Of a stretch of DNA of 32,490 bases, positions 1 through 8,708 are shown piece by piece. Both the position numbers and the translations under genes were made by a program. The notes under the pieces are model-generated. The model was not told the DNA's origin, made no database searches, and saw only the letters and a list, made by a program, of their open reading frames with translations. The stretch comes from Thermomicrobiales bacterium (GTDB lineage: Bacteria > Chloroflexota > Chloroflexia > Thermomicrobiales > CADCWN01). The stretch spans positions 38,508 to 70,997 of the forward strand of contig JAUJMV010000029.1 in assembly GCA_030446685.1 (NCBI GenBank). The letters are read 5' to 3'. Each line of letters opens with the position of its first letter. The stretch's first letter is position 1.

Positions 1-1569
1 ACCGCCGCCGGCACCACCGCCTGCTGCCCGGTCTGCGGCCAGGCCTCCGCACGCGTCCATCGCCGCTCTCGGCGGACGGTTGCCGACGTGCCCTGGCAGG
101 GGCTCGCCGTCCGGCTCGACCTGCACGTGCGCCGCTGGTGCTGTGCCAACCCGGTCTGCGCGCGGCAGATTTTCACCGAGCGCCTGCCGACGGTGGTCGC
201 GCCCTCCGCCCGTCGTACCGCGCGCCTGGCGACCGTGGTCGAGGCCCTCGCGCTGGCACTGGGGGGCGAGGCCGGCGCGCGACTGCCGGCGATCCTCGGC
301 ACCCCGCGCAGCGCCGACACGCTGCTCACGGCGATCCGGCGGGCCGCCCGCCCTGACCCACCCGCGCCGCGCGTCATCGGCATCGACGACTGGTCGTGGC
401 GACGGGGCCACCGCTTCGGCACCATCATCGTCGACCTGGAGCGCCATGCGGTCGTGGATCTGCTCCCGGACCGCGCGGTCGACTCCGCCGTCGCCTGGCT
501 CCAGCAGCACCCACAGATCACGACCATCGCCCGGGATCGCGCCGGCGTCTACGCCGAGGCGGCGACCAAGGGCGCGGCCCAGGCGACGCAGGTCGCGGAC
601 CGCTGGCACCTCCTGCACAATCTCGCCGAGGTGCTCGAGGAGTGCCTGCTGCACCAGCGCCCGGCGTGGCGCGAGGCCGCGACGGGCGCCGCCTCGCCAG
701 CGACCGAGGCCGCCGAGGCTCGCGCGCCCCGCGTCCCCGGCCCGCGCACCCCGAACCGCCCGCGGCGCGGGCAGGAACGGCTCGAGGAAGCAAGTCGCCA
801 GCGGCACGCGCGGCTCGTTGAGCAGGACGAGGCCATTCGCCGCCTGCACGCCGCCGGCGCCGACGTGGCCGGCATCGCCCGGCGCGTGGGTGTCAGTCGC
901 CGGACGGTCTAGCGGTACCGGAACCTGGCCGAGCCACCCGCGCCGAAACGCCCGCACCGCCCGCGTCGCCAGCGGGTGCTCACGCCGTATGCGCCCCACC
1001 TGCTCCGACGCCGGGGCGAGGGGTGCCACAACGGCATGCGCCTCTACCGCGAGATCCGCGACCAGGGCTACGCCTCTGGCGCTTCGAACGTGCTGCGCTT
1101 CGTGGCGCAGCGGCGGCGCGACGAGGCCGCAGGCCAGCCGGCGGGGGCCGGCGCGCGGGCCAAAGCGGCCCGGGTACCCGCCGCCCGCCGCGTGGCGGGG
1201 CGCTTCCTGCGCCGCCCGGCCGCCCTGCACCCCGAGCAGCAGGCCTATCTGGACCGGCTGCACGCGGCCGACGCGGCGATCGCCAGCGCCTATCGCCTCA
1301 CGCAGGACTTCGCGACGCTGGTGCGCGAGCGCGGGGGCGACCGGCTGGAGCGCTGGCTGGGCGAGGTAGAAACCTGCGAGGTCCCGGCGTTGCGGCGCTT
1401 CGCGCAGGGGCGGCGGGCCGATCTGGCGGCCGTGCGGGCGGGGCTGACCGAGCGCTGGTCGAACGGGCCGACGGCGGGCTTCGTCCACAAGCTCAAGCTG
1501 GTGCAACGGCAAGCGTACGGGCGCGCGGGCTTCGCCGTCCTGCGCCAGCGCGTGCTCCTCGCCGCCTGA
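1..1569 (+). pseudogene. ISL3-family transposase, 5'-truncated by window edge, with in-frame amber stop
   Basis: DDE transposase of the ISL3 family, which moves its own insertion sequence. The frame is open from base 1. It shows an N-terminal zinc-ribbon (CPVCGQ, then CCANPVC) and the ISL3-typical reading 'VPWQGLAVRL'. The DDE core follows with VIGIDDWSWRRG (about base 376) and 'VADRWHLLHNL' (about base 595). Near the C-terminus are 'WSNGPTAGFVHKLKL' and 'QAYGRAGFAVLRQRVLL', the usual end of the family. A TAG at 910-912 interrupts one uniform frame inside 'VSRRTV-stop-RYRNL', where a tyrosine codon TAC would be natural. The same frame then resumes and ends at a TGA at 1567-1569. A single nonsense change (or base-call error) therefore separates it from a full-length gene. 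The true start lies left of the window. Confidence 0.85.
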
Positions 1570-1680
1570 GGCCGTCCACGCGCCGGCCGGTACTCCACCG
1601 CCCTGCTGGACCGGGCCACGCGCGCAGTCCGACCGGCCTAGCCCCCCCTGGCTGCCGGTCACCAAAAGCTCGGGTGAGCC
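1..1680 (+). mobile_element. ISL3-type insertion sequence, right-hand part
   Basis: The transposase stop is followed by about 110 bases without a gene. The right end is probably near 1660-1680, where 'accaaaagctcgggtgagcc' resembles ISL3-type terminal repeats. Directly beyond it the sequence matches the interior of the IS6-like transposase that is complete further along (about 18330 on). The ISL3 end therefore abuts a broken IS6-like gene. The left terminal repeat is outside the window, so the pair of ends and a target duplication cannot be checked here. Confidence 0.55.
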
Positions 1681-1689
1681 CCGATGCTG

Positions 1690-2328
1690 TGGCGAGGCGT
1701 CGTGGCCCGGGCTCTTGAACCGCCGCATCCGCCGTTCCCGCTCCCGTGTGGGCTGGCGCGCATGCTCCGCGCGGTTGTTCCGCCGTTTGTGCCGCCGCTG
1801 CTCGACGCTCGGCAGGCTCTCCCGCTTGGCCGCCCCGTCGCTGGCGCGCTTGTCGGTAACGCTCGCGCGCGGCACATACGCAAGAGCCTTCAGCAGCCGG
1901 CGGAAGAACTTCTGGGCTGCCAGCTTATTCCGGCGGGACTGCACCAGGATATCGAGCACCTGCCCGTCCTGATCGACGGCACGCCACAGGGAGCGGGTCT
2001 TGCCGTTGATGGTGATGCACACCTCGTCGAGGTGCCACTTGTCGCCCGGCCGGGGCCGGCGACGGCGTAGCGCGTTGGCGTAGGTCTGCCCGAACGTGCG
2101 GCACCACTGCCGCACCGTCTCGTAGGTCACGACCACGCCCCGCTCGGCCAGCAGGCTCCTCGACATCGCGGTAGCTGAGGGTGAAGCGGAAGTACAGCCA
2201 CACCGCGTGCGCGATGATCGCCGGCGGGAATCGATGGCGTGCGTAGCCAGGGGCGCTCGTCTCATTCTCCATGCGCGGAGTATCGCATCGCGGCGTCCCC
2301 AGGCTCGATCAGTTAGCTTGACAGTGCC
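1690..2328 (-). mobile_element. IS6-like element, copy A, 3' part missing
   Basis: This element is on the minus strand. Its transposase-start side ends at a terminal inverted repeat TTGACAGTGCC at 2318-2328. The same repeat, as its reverse complement GGCACTGTCAA, marks the far end of copy B at about 18105. Copy B extends about 220 bases further at its transposase 3' end. Copy A stops matching at about 1690-1703, right beside the ISL3 end, so its last part was separated or lost when ISL3 came in. Confidence 0.7.
1703..2272 (-). pseudogene. IS6-family transposase, copy A (frameshifted, 3'-truncated)
   Basis: IS6/IS26-type DDE transposase. The start ATG at 2272 gives 'MENETSAPGYARHRFPPAII', then 'LYFRFTLSYRDVEE'. 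One frameshift follows near 2155. The next frame continues 'LLAERGVVVTYETVRQW', 'DKWHLDEVCITING' (first catalytic Asp), 'LWRAVDQDGQVLDILVQ', 'VTDKRASDGAAK' (second Asp region) and 'RNNRAEHARQPTRERERR' (Glu region). The reading ends at 'RRFKSPGH', where the match to copy B stops. Apart from the one frameshift and the missing C-terminal 40-50 residues, the catalytic core is preserved. It is diverged from copy B (many synonymous and some amino-acid differences), so the two are not a recent duplication. Confidence 0.85.
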
Positions 2329-4401
2329 CAGATGCGCTAATGTCCGCATGATGATCAGGCGCCCGGCCACGCCCTCCCGTGGATGCGGGGTTCGCCGGTC
2401 CGGGCGAACGCCCCCGAGGCCGACCGTCGCGACCTATCCCGCCGGTCGGGCGCGGGCGCTGTCCGCAACTCGTGGAGCCGTTGCAGCAGCCGCGGATCGG
2501 GGTGCGCTTACCGCCGGCGACCGGCGCCGCCCAGAACCGTTGCCCTCCACCTGCCATGAACGCCTCCTGCTCCTTCTGTCGCCGCTCGCTCAGCACGTTC
2601 TTGGCGATCACGTAGCGGATCGTGCCGTTCGGCCCGACAATCACCGTCGCCCCGCCGTAGAAGTCGTAGTCCGGCTTCCCGTGTCCGCTGTAGACGGTCC
2701 GGCGCTGGGTCACCTCCGCGACCAAATCGAAGACGATCTGCCCGTTCGGGCCGACCCGCCGCGTGGTGCGGATCGATTGCACGCACGGCAGATCGACCCG
2801 ATCGCCGGCCAACCGGGGATCGCCCTGGCGGACCAGGCCGAACTGCGCCAGGTACCGGGGCCGCCGCAGGATGTCGCCGAGGGCGCAGGCCTGGCGGCGC
2901 AACTCGGCGGGACCCGCCGGTAGGCTCGGGTCGCCGGCGAACTGCAGGGCCGCGAAGGTCAGGCCCTGGATCGGCAGGCACGGGCTGTCCGGCCCGTCCC
3001 AGAGCAGGGCATCCTCCGCGAGGTGCCAGACCTGTGGCGGGTAGATCTTGCGCCGCCAGAAGGCATCGATCAGCGCCTCGCGATAGCCCCAGGGTCGTCC
3101 GGCACCAGGTCGTAGTCCGCCGTGATCAGCGCCCCGGAGGTACTCGCCGAAGCGGAGATCGACGGGGGGCAATAGTCGATCGCGCGGATGCAGATCGTCA
3201 GGAACTGGTTCGCCAGCAGGCTGGCCTTCCTGGCGAGGACGGCCTGGAGGTCCGCGGCGAGAAGCTCCCCGGCGGGGATCACCCCCGTGCCGCCCGTCGC
3301 CAGGCGGATGTAGCGCGCGGTCTTGCGCTGAAGACGGTGACGAAGGCCTCGAAGATCGCGGCGACCAGCACCAGGCCGGCTGGTGCGGCTCAAGGTGTGG
3401 TTTGTAGTACAACCGGCGCGTCCCGTCCGCCTTCAGGTCGTCGACGACGCTGCGGAGGGCACTCGGAGGCCGGTCGTCTCGCCGAACTGCCGCGCGATAT
3501 CGGTCAGCAGCGTTGCCTCGCCGAGGTTGCCGCGCGAGTTGCGGATGGCGGCCTCGACGACCTTCTCGTAGCTGAAGTGCTGGAAGAACGCGACCAGGTC
3601 GGCGAACGCCTCGTGGAAGGCGAGGACATCCGGGCCGCTCGGCTCCCGGAAATGCTCGCGCATCCCGTCGAGTAGCGCGTGCGTCACCTCGTGCGCCACG
3701 ATGTCGTGGCTGAGGCAGGTGAAGACGAAGCCGCCGGGGCATTGCGGCCCGTCACGTCCGCGTCCGCCTGGTAGTAGCCGAAGCGCACCTCGCCGTTCGC
3801 CTGGTCGTTGCAGGCGTTCCGGTCGTTGCAGGCGTGGGGCCGGAGCCGGAGCCGGGATGGCCCCGGCTCCGGCCCCGTCAAGCCCCAGGCGGTGTGCCGG
3901 CCTGGTGCCCGCTGGAACGCCGCGCAGACCGTGCTGGTGACGGCGTAGACCATCTGCTGGTGGAAGAGGTGGTCGACGGCCGAGGGTGCGACCATTCTGG
4001 ATCAGCACCCGCGGATCGTCTAGGTCCACCGGCTCGTAGGTGACCCGCGCCAGCCGTCCCGGTTGTCCACCTCCACCAGCGCGCCGCGCGGCCGGGCGTC
4101 AGCGGCTCGTAGGGCACGTTGACCGTCGCCAGCGCCCCTTCCAGCCGCGACGCGGTGGGATCAGCGTGTAGATGCGCAGCGGGCGGTAGACCGGGTCGCC
4201 CGGCTGCCGCTCGTAGGGCCGCGCGCGGGCGGCGCGCTCGACGCCGCGCCCGATTGCAAAGTCCGTGCGCTCGCCCGGATACCGCTCCGGCGTGGCCGGC
4301 CCGGCCTCCTCCACGGCTGGCGCCGTCCCCGTGCGGCTCTGCGCCACCGCAGCGGTGGACTCGGGGGTCGAAGGCTGGGGGCCGTCTGGGTAGTGCGCCA
4401 T
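2309..4401 (-). pseudogene. Gluzincin-type zinc metallopeptidase (HExxH...E), several frameshifts
   Basis: The start is taken at ATG 4401 (MAHYPDGPQPS), with an AGAGG about 10 bases upstream. It lies about 100 bases downstream of the caspase gene on the same strand, so it is probably co-transcribed. The reading continues through at least five frame changes. The N-terminal part has 'YRPLRIYTLIPTASRLEG'. The core around 3740-3600 is 'FTCLSHDIVAHEVTHALLDG', followed by 'PDVLAFHEAFADLVAFFQHF'. HEVTH supplies the two His ligands and catalytic Glu, and the Glu of FHEAFAD is the third ligand, as in gluzincins (thermolysin-like M4 relatives). The C-terminal half contains 'QIVFDLVAEVTQRRTVY' and 'GGATVIVGPNGTIRYVI', of unknown function. 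No signal peptide is visible. The frame closes at 2309, inside the IS6-like end, so the original C-terminus may also be altered. All active-site residues remain, so the frameshifts may be sequencing artefacts. Substrate unknown. Confidence 0.7.
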
Positions 4402-4440
4402 CTCGACCTCTGTTGCGTACCTCGTCCCCGCCGTGAGCAC

Positions 4441-4497
4441 GGGGCGCGGGGAGTGGGGGGGAAGTGCGGGCAGCCGGGCGATGACGCTCCGCGCCCC
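4441..4497 (-). terminator. Inverted repeat between caspase and metallopeptidase genes
   Basis: The arms GGGGCGCGG (4441-4449) and CCGCGCCCC (4489-4497) are perfect 9-base complements just after the caspase gene stop. There is no T-run, so this is at most an attenuating hairpin. GC-rich palindromes also arise by chance in this genome. Confidence 0.3.
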
Positions 4498-4499
4498 AC

Positions 4500-7457
4500 T
4501 CAGTCACGCCCCTCGACCAGCGCGGTTGCCAGGCGGAGCAGTTGGGCCACCGTCGCCGACTGGCCATTCAGGCCGGCGCGGGACGCGTGGTTCCCGGCCC
4601 CGGCCGGCGGGGCGCCCCCGCCGCCGGTGAGCGGCTGGAGCAGCCCGAGCGGCCGGGCGTCGGGATGGCAGTACAGGCGCGGGTGCTGCCGTGCGGCCGC
4701 CCCGAACTGGCCGACGACGTCCTTCTCGAACTGCTCGTTGGTCAGCCCGCCGAGTCCGGCCTGCAGCAGGCGCGTCGCCCGCGCGGTGAAATCGCCGTGC
4801 CCGCCCTCCTCGTAGGCGACCTCGCTGGAGAGGCAGGCGGCGAACAGCACCTCCCGCATCGTGCTCAGCCCGCGCGTCCCCGCCGCCTGGCGCGCCCCCC
4901 GGCCCTGCCGGAACCGGCGATGGGCCTCCACCATTGCTGGGGTCGCGACGAGGAAGCGCGGCCGCGGCCCGCCCCCAGCAGCCGATGGCGCCCCGACGCC
5001 AAAGCGCGAGATCGTCCCGGAATGGCAGCAGTCGATGAAGCAGGTCAGGTTCACGTCGCGCGGGATCTGGTCGAAGATCGCGCCGATATCATCGTCGATG
5101 ACGAAGGCGCCGCCGGCGAAATCGATCGGGCAGATCGCCTCGTCCTGGTCCGGTGTGTCTTCACCGGCCTCGTCGCCCCCCGGATCGGGCAGTTGGGTGC
5201 CGTGCCCGGCGAACTGGAAGACCGCGACATCGCCGGCCCGGCTGGTGGCGACGAGCTGCCGGAGGGCCTGCAGGATGCCGTCGCGCGTCGCCTGCTGGTC
5301 GACCAGCAGGGTGATGTCGTCGAATCCGAGCGCCGCCAGGGTCGCCTGCCAGGCCTGGGCGTCCGCGATGCAGCCGTAGAGCCGCGCGGTCGGGTAGGCG
5401 TTGATCCCGACGCAGAGGGCACGCCGCCGCCCCATGGTCGCGCCCGCAACGCCGGCGAGGGCGGCTGGGGCGAGCCCAGGAACGCCTGGCACCGGCGGCG
5501 GCGGCGCGGCAGGCAGCGCGCCCGGCATGACCACGCCTGGGGCGAAGGGCGCCCCGAAGCCCGCCGGCCAATCGACCTGGTCCTCCCAGGAGCCGAGCGC
5601 GCGGCCCCCGGCCGGCGCGGCGGGGAAGTCGGCGATCGGATCGTTGTCATCCGCGCCCAGAACCCGGCGCGCGACGCTGTTCATCGTCGGCGCGTCGTCG
5701 TCGAAGCCGCCGTGCGTGGTGCTCCAGCTCGCGCGCCGGCCGCTCTCGAGGGTCGTGGGCGACCAGACCACCTCCCCGGCCTCGGGCGGTCGGCCGCCCA
5801 ACCCGAACAGCGCGCGCAGGTGGGGATCGCCACGCAGGCTGATTTCCAGCCCCAGGATCGGCGTCTTCGGCTCCGCCTCCAGCGCGTGGTAGATTAGGTA
5901 GAGCAGGCTCTTGTGGTAGATCCCGTTGCAGTTGTCGGCGCGTTCGCGGGTGTTGGTCATCGTGAAGATGGTGAGCTGGGCGATCCCCTTGCCCGCGCCC
6001 AGCCGATCGGCGAGCTGCCGGTGGAAGGCGTCCGCGCGGATGGCGGGGGCCAGGAACTGGACCGAGCGGAATGCCGGCACCCCCAGATCGAGGGCCGCCG
6101 GGAGGAAGTGCGCGTGGAAGATCGATCCGGCGCTGTGCCCGACCGCGTGCAGCTCGATCCGCTCATCCTTGTGCCGGTCGCAGAACGCCTGCAGCTTGCG
6201 CGCCACATACAGCGCGCCGCCGTCCGGCGCGACGGCGCGTTCGGCGCTGCGCTTCATCCCGGACCAGATCCGCGGCGCGTGCAGCGCGCGTGCCAGTTCC
6301 TCGATCACCGGGTCGGTCGTGAAGTCGAAGATATCGCGGGTCGCGGCGCGCGCCGCCTGCCGGGACCGGCCGAGGAGCTGGCCGATCGTCTCGAACAGCC
6401 CGGTCTCCCAGACGAAGTAGAGGGGGTAGACATCGTTCGCCCGCCACCAGGAGACGTGCTTCTCGGCGATCCGCAGCCCTGCCGACTCCTGGACCAGCCC
6501 GCCGTGGGCGTAGAACAGCAGCCGCAGCGGGCGCTCGGCCGCCTTGGCACCCTCGAGGGCGCGGGGGAGATGCTCGTCGAAGATCGCGTCCACATCGGTC
6601 GCCGCCGTCGCGAACTGGCCGTCCTCCGAGAACCGGCCGAGGTTCAGATTGATGACATGCGGGCGCAGCGTGTCGAGGATCTCCGGCGGGATCGGGACCC
6701 CACGCGCCCCGTTCGGCCCCGGCGACGCGGCGCGGGCGGCGTCCTCGCCGCCAAAGAGCTCGCGCAACTGGGCGTCGGCCATGGCGTCCTCGAGTGGTTC
6801 GGCGTCGAACGGATCATCGCGCTCCGGGAGGCTCGCACCGATCGCCCGGAGCGCCCCGCGGATCGCCAGCGCCTCGTCGCCGAAGGGACCGGCGCCCCCG
6901 TCCTCTTGCCCCGGCATGGCTCGCGCATCACCGGGCACGGCGTGCAGCGCACGCAGCTCGCCGATGAGCTCCCGATGGTCCAGCGCGGTACCCGGGCAGG
7001 ACTTGGCGGTGGAGAGCTGGTTGTGGAAGGCCAGCGTCTCCGGCGACAAGCCGAACCGCTGCTGGATGAGCGCGATGATCCGCAGGATGGCGTCGCGCTG
7101 CGCGCCGGCGAAGCGGTCGCGCCCGAGCGTGAAATCGCCGATCGCCACGACCATGAATGGCCCCGCCGTGCGGTTTCCGTTGTGGCCGGCGGCGCTGACC
7201 GGCGGCAGGTTCCAGTTGCGGCCGGTCCAGATCGCGCCGTTAGGGTCGACGGTGACGTGCTGCGCGATGTCGCCCCAGCCCTGCGCCTGGGTCTGGACGC
7301 GCCGCATGGCCACGAGCGTCTCCTGGCCCCGGAACTCCGCGTGGTTAGGCCGACCGGTGTGGTGCAGGTGGACGGCGTGAATTTGCCGGTCGAAGGGGAA
7401 GCGATCGAGCAGGCCGGCGAACTCCGCCAGCGTCAATTGCTGGAATGGCACGGACAT
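4500..7457 (-). CDS. Tripartite amidase - alpha/beta hydrolase - metacaspase-like peptidase (985 aa)
   Basis: The start is ATG 7457, preceded by AGGAGG five bases upstream. The open frame extends further upstream, but that part belongs to the helicase shadow. Residues about 20-165 are a type-2 N-acetylmuramoyl-L-alanine amidase (PGRP-like) with HHTG (H32/H33), IAQHVTVDPNGAIWTGRNW and FHNQLSTAKSCPG; zinc ligands would be H33, H145 and C154. Residues about 305-545 are an alpha/beta hydrolase: LLFYAHGG, then GHSAG with nucleophile S442. A conserved-looking THGGFDDD follows at about 581-588, then a proline-rich linker (about 636-665). Residues about 676-985 are a C14 peptidase: ALCVGINAYP, FAGHGTQ (catalytic H752) and FIDCCHSG (catalytic C811, with D809 of the basic-specificity pocket), close to type-I metacaspases/orthocaspases. 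No signal peptide or membrane segment is seen. All three active sites look intact. Each enzyme activity is well founded by motif; the joint role (cell-wall sensing or lysis, programmed death, defence) is inference. Confidence 0.9.
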   Translation of the reverse strand: MSVPFQQLTLAEFAGLLDRFPFDRQIHAVHLHHTGRPNHAEFRGQETLVAMRRVQTQAQGWGDIAQHVTVDPNGAIWTGRNWNLPPVSAAGHNGNRTAGPFMVVAIGDFTLGRDRFAGAQRDAILRIIALIQQRFGLSPETLAFHNQLSTAKSCPGTALDHRELIGELRALHAVPGDARAMPGQEDGGAGPFGDEALAIRGALRAIGASLPERDDPFDAEPLEDAMADAQLRELFGGEDAARAASPGPNGARGVPIPPEILDTLRPHVINLNLGRFSEDGQFATAATDVDAIFDEHLPRALEGAKAAERPLRLLFYAHGGLVQESAGLRIAEKHVSWWRANDVYPLYFVWETGLFETIGQLLGRSRQAARAATRDIFDFTTDPVIEELARALHAPRIWSGMKRSAERAVAPDGGALYVARKLQAFCDRHKDERIELHAVGHSAGSIFHAHFLPAALDLGVPAFRSVQFLAPAIRADAFHRQLADRLGAGKGIAQLTIFTMTNTRERADNCNGIYHKSLLYLIYHALEAEPKTPILGLEISLRGDPHLRALFGLGGRPPEAGEVVWSPTTLESGRRASWSTTHGGFDDDAPTMNSVARRVLGADDNDPIADFPAAPAGGRALGSWEDQVDWPAGFGAPFAPGVVMPGALPAAPPPPVPGVPGLAPAALAGVAGATMGRRRALCVGINAYPTARLYGCIADAQAWQATLAALGFDDITLLVDQQATRDGILQALRQLVATSRAGDVAVFQFAGHGTQLPDPGGDEAGEDTPDQDEAICPIDFAGGAFVIDDDIGAIFDQIPRDVNLTCFIDCCHSGTISRFGVGAPSAAGGGPRPRFLVATPAMVEAHRRFRQGRGARQAAGTRGLSTMREVLFAACLSSEVAYEEGGHGDFTARATRLLQAGLGGLTNEQFEKDVVGQFGAAARQHPRLYCHPDARPLGLLQPLTGGGGAPPAGAGNHASRAGLNGQSATVAQLLRLATALVEGRD

Positions 7458-8227
7458 GACAACCTCCTGCGCGTACTGGTGTGCTGGCCGTTTACTCCAT
7501 CCGGCGCGATCAGCTGGGAGCCTGAAGGCGAAAGTGCCATGCTTCGCGACGGATAGACGAAGCGGCCAGCACAGTAATACCGGGCGGCCGCGTTGCCGAA
7601 GGCTCGCGCCCGCGCGCTGCCCCCCACATCCGCCAGCAGCGCCGCCTCGGCGCACCAGTCCCCCTCGGCCCGCGTGTCGTAGGGAGCAGGCACCGCTCCT
7701 GTCGCCACCTCGCACGTCGCGAACTCGTTGAGCAGGTCGTACGCCTGCAGGAACTCGGTGACCGCCTCGTGGCGGTCCAGGTGGCTCGCCTCCTGGTACC
7801 GCTCCAACTCCAGCGGCCGGCGAAAACCGCGCTCGACCAGCCCGATCCGCGTCGCGTCGTCGATGACCTCGAAATTGTGGTACGTGTCGGGGTCGAGCTC
7901 CCGCAGGCGCTGGAGGCAGAAACCGTGGATCGTGCCGACGTACATGCCGCCGAGGGTCGCGTCCTCGCCATCCGGCGTCACCCGCTGGATGGCACTCCGG
8001 ATACGGAACTTCATCTCCTGGGCCGCCTTCTCGGTGAAGGTGAAGGCGACGATCTCGTCCTTCGGCACCCCCACCGCGGCGGTCCACCACGCGATCCGGC
8101 GCGCCATCACCTCGGTCTTGCCGCCGCCGGCCCCGGCGATGATCAAGGCCCGTCGTCGCGACGAGCACACCGCTTCCTGCTGGCTCGTGGTCAAACCATC
8201 GAGGAGCAACCCGCGAACGTCATGCAT
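7433..8227 (-). pseudogene. UvrD/Rep-type superfamily 1 helicase, N-terminal fragment only
   Basis: The start is ATG 8227 with GGAGG five bases before it. It shows the N-terminal ATPase half of a UvrD/PcrA-like helicase: LTTSQQEAV (Q-motif type), AGAGGGKTEVMARRI (Walker A), VAFTFTEKAAQEM (motif Ia) and YVGTIHGFC (motif Ib). It then reads through 'ERYQEASHLDRHEAVTEF' to 'ARAFGNAAARYY' near 7570. There it stops resembling a helicase and runs 45 more codons out of frame into the start of the caspase gene. Motifs II (DExx) to VI are absent, so it cannot be a working motor. Intact relatives are several hundred residues longer. The break coincides with an 11-base inverted repeat (7480-7573), suggesting a deletion or insertion junction. 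Residual expression of the fragment cannot be excluded. Confidence 0.85.
7480..7573. repeat. 11-base inverted repeat at the helicase break point
   Basis: TGTGCTGGCCG at 7480-7490 and CGGCCAGCACA at 7563-7573 are exact reverse complements, bounding a segment of about 94 bases. The right arm sits where helicase homology ends. The left arm is about 22 bases upstream of the caspase start codon. It could be the ends of a small excised or miniature element, or a regulatory dyad for the caspase gene. Confidence 0.6.
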
Positions 8228-8708
8228 GCGTGCCTCCGGGCGTGGCGGCGCCCCTGCAACGCCATTCTCTATTCAACTTTCTCGTCGCTACCCGCCGAGA
8301 TGATACCAGTACGCATCACCGGCGGCGAACGTTTCACCGGCGGTGCTCCCCCAGCTTGTGGTGGACAATTCCAGGTCATGCCGTCTGACCGCTTGACGCC
8401 CGGGTAATCTGCGCGATCCTTCATCGCGACGTCCCGTGGTGCTGCGAGCGGAGGATCGGTCGATGACCGACGCGCACTGGCTCCTGCTCCTGCCCTTGCT
8501 GTTCCTGGTCGGGCTGTCCTGGGCGTGGCGTCGCCGGCGCTCGCGGTCGGCAGCCGTTGACGTCAGCGCCAGCGGTCCGCGGTCCCTCAAGCCCCGCACA
8601 CCCCGTCAGCGGTTGCTGGGGATGCGTCAGAACTCAGACGACAGGCTGGTGCGGACGGTCAGCCTCTGGTACCGTAGCGGCCTTGGCTGCTGCGTGAAGG
8701 AGGTGTCG
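8228..8708. other. Intergenic debris between helicase fragment and IS6-like transposase
   Basis: No intact gene is seen. A plus-strand open stretch from 8463 gives 'MTDAHWLLLLPLLFLVGLSW' followed by an Arg-rich run and 'SLKPRTP'. This is a short membrane-anchor-like N-terminus reminiscent of the start of some Chloroflexota transposases, after which similarity is lost. It runs in frame into the next transposase gene, but that gene has its own ribosome site, so this is probably a leftover from another element. Helicase promoter elements should lie at 8240-8330, but no clear boxes are visible. Confidence 0.4.

Noticed and set aside
910..912. The TAG in the ISL3 transposase as a recoded amino acid (pyrrolysine)
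   Set aside because: There is no reason for recoding in a transposase; a one-base TAC-to-TAG change explains it.
1703..2272. Possible programmed frameshifting in the IS6-like transposases
   Set aside because: No A-run or other slippery sequence at the shift point. IS6-family transposases are single-frame, and copy B also has an amber stop, so decay is simpler.
5913..7556. A plus-strand open frame of 547 codons opposite the caspase gene, and similar ones at 4542-5897, 10630-12264 and 27828-29552
   Set aside because: No motifs or family features, and each is exactly antisense to a recognisable gene.
7458..8168. The caspase frame stays open for 237 codons upstream of its ATG, giving an apparent 1222-residue protein
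   Set aside because: The upstream part is out of frame with real helicase codons and is Arg/Gly-rich shadow sequence. AGGAGG directly before ATG 7457 marks the true start.
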